Source of the DNA: an uncultured Collinsella sp.
GTDB taxonomy: Bacteria > Actinomycetota > Coriobacteriia > Coriobacteriales > Coriobacteriaceae
Assembly (NCBI GenBank): GCA_900547855.1
Contig: URIK01000119.1
Location: forward strand, 1-5,515
DNA: 5,515 nt
Direction: 5' to 3'
Positions 1-5,515 of the stretch are shown here, one piece after another. Each line of letters starts with the position of its first letter. Position 1 is the stretch's first letter. A program made the position numbers and the translations under genes. The notes under the pieces are model-generated. The model did no database searches and was not told where the DNA came from. It saw only the letters and a list, made by a program, of their open reading frames with translations.

Positions 1-83
1 CGCGCCCTTGAAGTTGAACGTCAGATTGTCCAAATGCGGCCCGCGCAGCGTCGGCCGGTCCGCCGTTCGGTAGAACGGCGGAA
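1..83 (-). other. Edge region downstream of tyrS, coding-like fragment without a visible start
   Basis: On the minus strand, the frame read from base 81 down to base 1 has no stop and gives protein-like residues ending in GPHLDNLTFNFKGA at the window edge. Upstream the frame stays open only to a stop at 157-159, inside tyrS. It contains no ATG or GTG; the only TTG (31-33) has no ribosome binding site in front of it. On the plus strand, one frame also gives a plausible short carboxy terminus ending at a TAG at 70-72. Possible explanations are a gene remnant, the tail of a convergent plus-strand gene, or a non-coding repeat that happens to be open in both directions. I do not recognise a family, so no function is assigned. 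Confidence 0.25.
60..81 (-). terminator. Perfect inverted repeat after tyrS, possible terminator hairpin
   Basis: The arms CCGCCGTTC (60-68) and GAACGGCGG (73-81) are exact reverse complements around a 4-base loop, GGTA. The structure starts 2 bases beyond the tyrS stop codon, where a transcription terminator would be expected. The weakness is that neither side has a run of T: the minus-strand sequence after the stem is ACCGGCCG. It is therefore not a classical intrinsic terminator, and may instead be a U-less hairpin, an RNA 3'-end stabiliser or a bidirectional element. Confidence 0.4.
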
Positions 84-1295
84 CTAAATCAACTTGAAGC
101 CCTTGCGTTTGCCCACGGAGAGGGTGTCGCCAAGCTTGAGGGCGCTGGGATCGATGTTATAGCTCTTGGGAGCCACGGCCTTGCCGTTGATCTTGACGCC
201 GCCGCCGTCGATATCGCGACGAGCCTGGCCGGCGCTCGCCGAAAGGCCCAGGTCCTTGAGCAGGCCGGCGAGGTAGATCTGCCCCTCGTCGTTAACGGTC
301 AGTTCAACATGCTTCTCGGGGAAGTCGGCGAGCTGGCCCTCCTTGAACACGCGGTCGAACTCGGCCTGAGCCTCGTCGCCGGCACCGGCGCCGTGGTAGG
401 TGTCGCACAGGTCGCGGCCCAGAGCGCGCTTGAGCTCATAGGGATCGGCAGAGCCATCGGCCAGGGCAGCGTCGATCTTGTCGACCTCGGCCGGAGTGAG
501 CGAGCTCGCCAGGCGGTAGTACTTGCCAATCATCTCGTCGGGGATGGACATGGTCTTGCCGAACATATCCTTGGGCGCGTCGGTCAGACCGATGTAGTTG
601 CCGTATGACTTGGACATCTTGCGCACGCCGTCGGTGCCCTCGAGCAGCGGCATGGTGAGCGCGATCTGCGGCTCCATGCCCATCTTCTCCATGAGCTCAC
701 GGCCGGCGAGCAGGTTGAAAAGCTGGTCGGTGCCGCCCATCTCGACGTCGGCCTTGATCTGAACGGAGTCGAAGGCCTGCATCACGGGGTACAGGAACTC
801 GTGCAGGGCGATCGGCGTCTGAGACTGGTAGCGCTTGGTAAAGTCGTCGCGCTCAAGGATGCGGGCGACGGTGAACTTGGAGCACACCTGCAGCAGGCCG
901 GCCAGGTCCATCGACAAGATCCAGTCACCGTTGTGCACGATGGTGGTCTTCTCGGGGTCCAGGATCTTCATGGCCTGGCTCACGTAGGTCTCGGCGTTGG
1001 CCTCGATCTGCTCCTGCGAAAGCTGCGGACGCGTGGAGTTCTTGCCCGAAGGATCGCCGATCAACGCGGTGCCGTTGCCGATGATGAGGGTGACGTTGTG
1101 GCCCAGGTCCTGGAACTGACGCATCTTGCGCAGCGGCACGGCGTGGCCCAGGTGCAGGTCGGGGCTGGTGGGGTCGACGCCGAGCTTGATGTTGAGGGGC
1201 TCGCCCTTCTCAAGCTTCTTGCGAAGGTCGGCCTCGGGAACGATCTGCGCGGCGCCCGAGGTGATGATACGCATTTGCTCGTCAACAGACAGCAT
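84..1295 (-). CDS. tyrS: Tyrosyl-tRNA synthetase
   Basis: Cytoplasmic class I aminoacyl-tRNA synthetase that activates tyrosine with ATP and attaches it to tRNA-Tyr. The 403-residue protein has the usual bacterial length. The catalytic Rossmann domain carries the HIGH-type motif as HLGH (residues 48-51) and the KMSKS loop exactly (226-230). A tyrosine-pocket signature places Tyr169, Gln173 and Asp176 at the spacing known from Bacillus TyrRS, and GGTDQ lies at 187-191. An S4 RNA-binding domain fills about residues 338-402, starting near IYLAGLLKDLG. The HLGH motif and overall pattern resemble the TyrZ branch of bacterial TyrRS. The start is supported by AAAGGAGGA (1302-1310) with 7 bases between GGAGG and ATG. 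The stop TAG lies at 84-86. It sits 96 bases downstream of the U32 gene on the same strand, and a candidate promoter in the gap suggests at least partly independent transcription. All key residues seem intact. Confidence 0.98.
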   Translation of the reverse strand: MLSVDEQMRIITSGAAQIVPEADLRKKLEKGEPLNIKLGVDPTSPDLHLGHAVPLRKMRQFQDLGHNVTLIIGNGTALIGDPSGKNSTRPQLSQEQIEANAETYVSQAMKILDPEKTTIVHNGDWILSMDLAGLLQVCSKFTVARILERDDFTKRYQSQTPIALHEFLYPVMQAFDSVQIKADVEMGGTDQLFNLLAGRELMEKMGMEPQIALTMPLLEGTDGVRKMSKSYGNYIGLTDAPKDMFGKTMSIPDEMIGKYYRLASSLTPAEVDKIDAALADGSADPYELKRALGRDLCDTYHGAGAGDEAQAEFDRVFKEGQLADFPEKHVELTVNDEGQIYLAGLLKDLGLSASAGQARRDIDGGGVKINGKAVAPKSYNIDPSALKLGDTLSVGKRKGFKLI

Positions 1296-1316
1296 TGGGT
1301 ATCCTCCTTTTGCTAT

Positions 1317-1343
1317 AGCACCCTCGCCGAAAACGGCGGTGCT
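1317..1343 (-). promoter_or_regulatory. Bulged hairpin in the tyrS leader, next to a 10-bp palindrome
   Basis: In the transcript direction, AGCACC and GCCG pair with CGGC and GGTGCT around a UUUU loop, with a 3-base bulge (GAG) on the descending arm. This gives 10 base pairs. The descending arm runs into TGCTATAGCA (1311-1320), a perfect 10-bp palindrome lying directly before the AAAGGAGG ribosome binding site. The two overlap at 1317-1320 and so cannot both form fully. No run of T follows, so it is not an intrinsic terminator for the upstream gene. I see no T-box sequence (UGGNACCGCG-like), and the leader is too short for a canonical T-box riboswitch. Its role is unknown: a structured leader, an operator, or chance. 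Confidence 0.4.
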
Positions 1344-1363
1344 GGAAGTCCATAAACTCTCTT

Positions 1364-1372
1364 ATGATAACA
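1364..1372 (-). promoter_or_regulatory. tyrS: Candidate extended -10 promoter for tyrS
   Basis: Minus-strand TGTTATCAT fits an extended -10 element: TG, one base, then TATCAT, which differs from TATAAT at one position. It lies in the most AT-rich part of the gap between the U32 stop and tyrS, about 70 bases before the tyrS start. Transcription would begin near 1357 and give a leader of about 60 bases containing the hairpin. No good -35 box is seen 16-18 bases upstream, which extended -10 promoters can tolerate. This is a by-eye match only. Confidence 0.4.
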
Positions 1373-1391
1373 AACTGACGCGACGCGGCAC

Positions 1392-3350
1392 CTACGACAG
1401 GAAAATCCTCGTCCTGCCGCATGCGTCAATGGCAACTGGCAGACGTGTACCGTCACGCTCGACCAGATAGCGTGCCTGCCGACGACGCAAGCAGTCGCGG
1501 CAACGGACCTGTCCCGTCGCATCGGTGGCGCAGACGCCCTCGGCGGTCAGCAGGCAGTGCTCGCACACCATAAGCTCGGGACGGTCGGCGTCGACCGGAC
1601 CCAAGACGCCGGGTTCAGCAGCCAGTTCGGCAATACGCTCCGCATCATTGCCGAGCAACTCGGCCGGCAAGTACACCCGCCCCGCACCGAATCCGCGCAG
1701 CCAGGTAAGCGTGGCCCGATTCGCGCAGAACACCGGCGCCGCCACGTCAAACGTCACGCCCAGCTCGCGAGCGATCGCCACCTGCCCCAGGTTGCGGCAG
1801 ACGATGCGCCCGGCACGCTGCATCAGTGAGCGGGTCCAGTCAGCGTCACCCGTGCGGCACACCTCGTCAAGCACCACAACGGCGTCGGACAAATCGAGTT
1901 CTCCGCGCGGGTCGGCATCCATCAGCTGCCAAGCAAAAACCATGCGAGTGGGAACCGCGCACTCCACCAACTCCGTCGACGCACCGCCATCCACCGCAAC
2001 GCCCTCAAAGGGCAGCACCTCAACGGCACGCGCAACGGGCGCAATCGCATCCGCCTCGGCCCGCATGCGCTCCAACACTGCCGCCGTCTGATCCAACACG
2101 CCGGCGCTGCGAATCAGGTACACCTCGCAGCCCGTGTCCACCTTACGCTTGCAATGCACGACGACGCGCTTCCCCGCTACGGCATCCACCGGGCAGGGCA
2201 CCTGCGGCCAGCGCTTGGGCACATCGGGACGCGCGTCGACACCCGGATAAAACCGGATCTCGAGCATGTCACCCGCCGCCACGGCGGCGTCGAGCTCAAC
2301 GGTCACCTCTTCGTGGCCCACAGCGACCAAGCGCCCCACGCGCACGCCCTGGTTAATCGCACGCTCAAAGCTCATCAGCTCGGCACCCGAACGCCCTCGC
2401 AGGTACGCATCGGTAAACCCACGGTTAAACGACCTTCCCAGCTCGCGCTCAAGCTCTTCCACGGCACCGGGATCCCACGCGCCGTCGCACAGCATATCGA
2501 GTGCCCGGCGCCACACCCGCACCACGTTGAATACGTAATCGGGGTTCTTCATGCGCCCCTCGATCTTGAGCGACGCCACGCCGGCATCTACAAGCTCGGG
2601 CAGATGCGCAATACCCAGATAGTCGCGCGGGCACAACAGGCGATCCCCTTCGACGGCGACAACGCTCTGCCCCGCCTCGTCCACCAGGTCGTACGCCAGA
2701 CGGCACGGCTGCGTGCAGTCGCCGCGCATCGCCGAGCGCCCACGCCGCAGGGCCGAGAACTCGCACGCCCCCGAATAGCCGATGCAAATCGCACCGTGGC
2801 AGAATACCTCGATGGGCACGCCCGTGGCACATAGCGCCGCAATCTCGTCGACCGTCAGCTCGCGTGCCGTCGTCACGCGCTCGACCCCCAGCTCATCGGC
2901 GGCAAGCCGCACGGCGCCTTCGCTATGAACGCCCGCCTGCGTAGACAGGTGAATCTCGACCCCGGGAATCGCCGCGCGCAGCGCGCAGGCCAACCCCTCA
3001 TCGGCGACAATCAGAGCATCGGCGCCCAGCTCCAGTGCATGAGCTCCCAACGCCACCGCGTCGGATAACTCATCGTCAAACACGAACACGTTGAGCGTCA
3101 CGTACACGCGCACGCCATGGGTATGCGCCACGGCGCAGCCGCGCGCAAACTCGTCATCCGTAAAGCCATGCGCGCTCACGCGGGCGTTAAAGCCGCCCAA
3201 CCCCGCATAGATGGCATCGGCACCCGCGGCGATGGCCGCAAGCATCTGGTCGAGCCCGCCCGCCGGCGCCAGCAGCTCGGGCAGCGCCGCACCGGCAGCA
3301 TCCAATCCAGTCTCATATTGTCCGCTCGGCCCCATCGCCCGAATCGCCAT
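1392..3350 (-). CDS. U32 family protein ('peptidase U32'), likely Fe-S RNA-modifying enzyme
   Basis: A 652-residue protein of the U32 family. Members are widely labelled collagenase-like peptidases, but characterised bacterial ones (RlhA, TrhP/YegQ) hydroxylate rRNA or tRNA, and UbiU/UbiV act in ubiquinone hydroxylation; several carry a [4Fe-4S] cluster. Visible landmarks are LLAPAGG with GADAIYAGL in the N-terminal TIM-barrel part (about 26-51), the U32 signature from EVFCHGAICIGYSGACEFS (181-199), RGDCTQPCR (210-217) and KIEGRMKNPDYV (262-273). Cys189, Cys196 and Cys212 are good cluster-ligand candidates; Cys216 and Cys240 compete for the fourth. A beta-barrel-like segment follows at about 335-415. 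The C-terminus holds a CxxC (596-599), Cys607, a second CxxC (617-620) and Cys644. The start at 3350 is preferred to the ATG at 3377 because AAGGAG lies 7 bases before it. No signal peptide is seen, so it is probably cytoplasmic. tyrS follows on the same strand, which fits a translation-linked role, but the substrate is unknown. Confidence 0.88.
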   Translation of the reverse strand: MAIRAMGPSGQYETGLDAAGAALPELLAPAGGLDQMLAAIAAGADAIYAGLGGFNARVSAHGFTDDEFARGCAVAHTHGVRVYVTLNVFVFDDELSDAVALGAHALELGADALIVADEGLACALRAAIPGVEIHLSTQAGVHSEGAVRLAADELGVERVTTARELTVDEIAALCATGVPIEVFCHGAICIGYSGACEFSALRRGRSAMRGDCTQPCRLAYDLVDEAGQSVVAVEGDRLLCPRDYLGIAHLPELVDAGVASLKIEGRMKNPDYVFNVVRVWRRALDMLCDGAWDPGAVEELERELGRSFNRGFTDAYLRGRSGAELMSFERAINQGVRVGRLVAVGHEEVTVELDAAVAAGDMLEIRFYPGVDARPDVPKRWPQVPCPVDAVAGKRVVVHCKRKVDTGCEVYLIRSAGVLDQTAAVLERMRAEADAIAPVARAVEVLPFEGVAVDGGASTELVECAVPTRMVFAWQLMDADPRGELDLSDAVVVLDEVCRTGDADWTRSLMQRAGRIVCRNLGQVAIARELGVTFDVAAPVFCANRATLTWLRGFGAGRVYLPAELLGNDAERIAELAAEPGVLGPVDADRPELMVCEHCLLTAEGVCATDATGQVRCRDCLRRRQARYLVERDGTRLPVAIDACGRTRIFLS

Positions 3351-3512
3351 CGGCAAACTCCTTACCAAGGTATGCATTCACTCTGAAAAATGCCGTCTTC
3401 CAGCATACACGAGGCCTCGCGCGCCCCGTTTGGTTTATCGTGTAATAACTTATGTCCATCCTGCCTCGACGGCACATCCGCCGCCCGGCACGACATACCT
3501 GGAGGTCAATAT
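3351..3512. promoter_or_regulatory. Divergent intergenic region between the U32 gene and the PBP gene
   Basis: The two genes point away from each other, so promoters for both must lie here or overlap the coding ends. The most AT-rich patch is about 3429-3456, containing TTTATCG and TGTAATAACTTATG. A plus-strand -10 element is possible there, but I find no convincing pair of -35 and -10 boxes on either strand. A palindromic ATGCAT lies at 3372-3377. No RNA gene or further reading frame is supported. The plus-strand ribosome binding site GGAGGT is at 3501-3506. Confidence 0.35.
3358..3363 (-). promoter_or_regulatory. Ribosome binding site that decides the U32 gene start
   Basis: Minus-strand AAGGAG sits 7 bases before the ATG at 3348-3350. 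The in-frame ATG further upstream (3375-3377) has only a weak GAGTGA before it, and starting there would place the strong site inside the coding region. The 3350 start also removes nine residues (MHTLVRSLP) that precede a run with no recognisable family conservation. This makes 3350 the more likely translation start. Confidence 0.7.
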
Positions 3513-5467
3513 ATGGGTCCTCGCCAACGACAGGGACGCAGCCGTTCAAAGACGCATGCCCTGCCCATAATCCTGCTCTCGTTTTTGGGCTTTCTGCTGA
3601 TTGCGGGCGTGGCATTTGGCATCGGCATGGTCGGCAACGTCAACCGCTGGCTGTCCGATCTGCCCGACTACACCGACGCCAACGCGTATCTGGTGAGCGA
3701 GCCCACCGAGATCGTCGACTGCAACGGCAACAAGATCGCAAGCTTCTACACGCAAAACCGCAAGTCCATCACCAAGGACGAGGTCTCCCCCTACGTGCTG
3801 CAGGGCACCGTTGACGTCGAGGACGAGCGCTTCTACGAGCACGGCGGTATCGACCTGTGGGGTATCGCGCGTGCTGCGGTGGCAACCCTCGGCGGCGGGC
3901 ACGAAGGCGCCTCGACTATCACCCAGCAGCTGGTGCGCAACACCATCCTGCAGGAGGAGCAGTTCGACTCGACCATCGAGCGTAAGGTGCGCGAGGCCTA
4001 CATCGCCGTAAAGATGGAGGACATGTACTCCAAAGACGAGATCCTCATGATGTACCTCAACACCATCTATTACGGCCACGGCGCCTACGGCATCGAGGCC
4101 GCAGCCGAGACCTACCTGTCCAAGAGCGCCGCCGACCTCACCCTGAGCGAAGCCGCACTGTTGATCGGCCTTCCCAACTCGCCTTCGCAGTACGACCCCA
4201 CGGTCAATCCCGATCTGGCACTGTCTCGCCGCAACAAGGTCCTCGACAACATGTTGCGCCTGGGCCACATTACGCAGGAGGAGCACGATGCCGCACAGGC
4301 CGAGCCCATCACCCTCAACGTGACCGAGATTTCGGGCAGCGGCGTCGACGTATACTCGCAGCCCTACTTTGTCGCCTATGTTAAGCAGCTGCTGGAGCAG
4401 GAGTTCTCGACCGACGTGCTCTTTAAGGGCGGTCTGACCGTCAAGACCACCATCGACCCCACGATGCAGCAGGTGGCAGAGAATGCCGTCCGCCAGCAGC
4501 TCGACACGCTCTCACTCGACGGCCTGGATATGGGCATGGTCGTCGTCGACCCCAAGACCGGCTACATCAAGTGCATAGTGGGCGGCTACGACTACAACGC
4601 CGACGAGAACCACGTAAACCATGCCACGGCCAAGCGTCCCGTCGGCTCCACCTTTAAGGCCTTTACGCTGGCAACCGCCATCCAAAACGGCATGAACCCC
4701 AACGTCACCCTCAACTGCAATTCGCCGCTCAAGGCTAAGGGCACCACGACCGAGGTCCAAAACTACGCCAACCATAGCTATGGCAACATCACGCTTAAGC
4801 AGGCAACGGCATACTCCTCCAACACCGGCTACATCCAGGTGGCGGAAGCCGTCGGCAACAGCAAGATCATCTCACTCGTCAAAAAGCTCGGCATCGATCC
4901 CGCCAAGGACAACATCGAGGACGTTCCCGTCATGACGCTCGGCACCGGCTCGATCTCGCCGCTCGAGATGGCCGCCGCCTACGCGACGTTTGCCAACGGC
5001 GGCTACTATCGCCAGCCGATCGCCATCACCGAGATTGACTCTCGTACCGGTTCGGTGCTGTACCAGCACACGGACAATCCCTCACAGGTGCTTACCGAGG
5101 GCGAGGCCGCCGCGGTCACCGATGTTCTGTCCGGCGTCATGCAGGGCGGCGGTACGGGTGCTGCTGGCGCCCTGAGCGTCAACCAGCCCTATGCCGGCAA
5201 AACGGGCACCACCGACAACACCACCAACCTGTGGTTCTGCGGCTATACCCCGCAGCTGGCGTGCGCCCTGTGGACCGGCTATTCCGCGGGCGAGATCCCC
5301 ATCCAAAAATACGGCACGGACCTGCTGGGCGACAGCACCAACCTGCCTGTCTTTAAGCGGTTTATGAACACCGTTCTGACCGGTACCGAACGCGAGGAGT
5401 TTGCGACCGGAACAGCGCCCACCTACAAGAACAACAGCGTCTGGAAGTTCTACGGCACCAACAACAC
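3513..5467 (+). CDS. Class A penicillin-binding protein (bifunctional transglycosylase/transpeptidase), 3' end missing
   Basis: Membrane-anchored enzyme that polymerises lipid II into glycan strands and cross-links the peptides (PBP1A/PonA type). A short basic cytoplasmic tail (1-15) precedes one membrane segment (about 16-41). The GT51 transglycosylase domain shows all its motifs: EDERFYEHGG (103-112, catalytic Glu103), GASTITQQLVRN (132-143), RKVREAYIAVKME (157-169) and the YLNTIYYG region (181-188). The transpeptidase domain has STFK (379-382, nucleophile Ser379), SSN (435-437) and KTGT (563-566), and seems complete near FKRFM (614-618). The start ATG has GGAGGT at 3501-3506, 6 bases upstream. 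Genomic sequence ends near residue 651, where Nextera adapter begins. The frame stays open to 5515 and would add false residues reading CLLYTSPSPRD and beyond. Only the natural C-terminal tail and stop are missing; this is a truncation by assembly, not a pseudogene. No PASTA repeat is seen in the part present. Confidence 0.95.
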
Positions 5468-5515
5468 CTGTCTCTTATACACATCTCCGAGCCCACGAGA
5501 CGCTCATGAATCTCG
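5468..5515 (+). other. Illumina Nextera (Tn5) adapter with i7 index, sequencing artefact
   Basis: Bases 5468-5486 are CTGTCTCTTATACACATCT, the 19-base Tn5 mosaic end used in Nextera libraries. Bases 5487-5501 are CCGAGCCCACGAGAC, the rest of the read-2 side transposase adapter. Bases 5502-5509, GCTCATGA, sit exactly where the 8-base i7 index belongs and match what I recall as index N714. Bases 5510-5515, ATCTCG, are the first bases of the P7 flow-cell sequence. The order and spacing match read-through of a short insert. This is not a biological transposon and should be trimmed; the first C (5468) may be shared with the genome. Confidence 0.98.

Noticed and set aside
299..1355. Open frames overlapping tyrS on either strand
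   Set aside because: tyrS is intact with HLGH, KMSKS and an S4 domain, so overlapping frames are best explained by high G+C content.
1296..1391. T-box riboswitch upstream of tyrS
   Set aside because: The gap is only 96 bases, has no T-box consensus and no terminator with a T run; a T-box leader normally needs about twice that length or more.
1525..2834. Several plus-strand open frames opposite the U32 gene
   Set aside because: They are shadows of the U32 coding sequence with compositions rich in R, A, P, S and H. No family motif or good ribosome binding site was seen.
3351..3512. Small gene or RNA in the divergent region
   Set aside because: No open frame with a ribosome binding site other than the two flanking gene starts, and no stable hairpin with a T run, could be found.
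3546..4286. Long open frame (246 codons) on the minus strand opposite the PBP gene
   Set aside because: It lies opposite the transglycosylase-coding region, which has all its catalytic motifs. Its translation is a low-complexity mix rich in V, G, L and A, as expected from antisense of high-G+C coding DNA.
5468..5486. Tn5 end as evidence of a real transposon insertion in the PBP gene
   Set aside because: The mosaic end is followed by Nextera adapter, an 8-base index and the P7 start, which is a library construct and not IS50/Tn5 sequence.

Overview
The window looks like ordinary chromosomal DNA from a high-G+C bacterium (about 60% G+C by eye). A class A penicillin-binding protein and the style of the proteins suggest a Gram-positive actinobacterium. 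A gut Coriobacteriia member such as Collinsella is plausible, but this rests on general sequence feel and not on a diagnostic marker. It appears to be a draft or metagenomic contig, because its last 48 bases are Illumina Nextera library adapter and not genome.

Layout from left to right: bases 1-83 hold a short stretch that reads like coding sequence but has no visible start, plus a perfect 9-bp inverted repeat just beyond the end of tyrS. tyrS (tyrosyl-tRNA synthetase, TyrZ-like) occupies 84-1295 on the minus strand. A 96-base gap (1296-1391) carries its ribosome binding site, a bulged hairpin, a 10-bp palindrome and a candidate extended -10 promoter. A long U32-family ('peptidase U32') gene runs on the minus strand from 3350 to 1392. 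An intergenic region of about 160 bases (3351-3512) separates it from a divergently transcribed class A penicillin-binding protein that starts at 3513 on the plus strand and is cut by the contig end.

Functionally, the minus-strand pair is linked to translation: tyrS charges tRNA-Tyr, and characterised U32 enzymes hydroxylate tRNA or rRNA. They may be co-transcribed, although tyrS seems to have its own promoter. The penicillin-binding protein belongs to cell-wall synthesis and is read the other way, so it is a separate transcription unit.

I see no CRISPR array, rRNA or tRNA gene, insertion sequence, toxin-antitoxin pair or defence system, and nothing that amounts to a new biological system. 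The most consequential observation is technical: the adapter at the right end extends the penicillin-binding protein frame with false residues.
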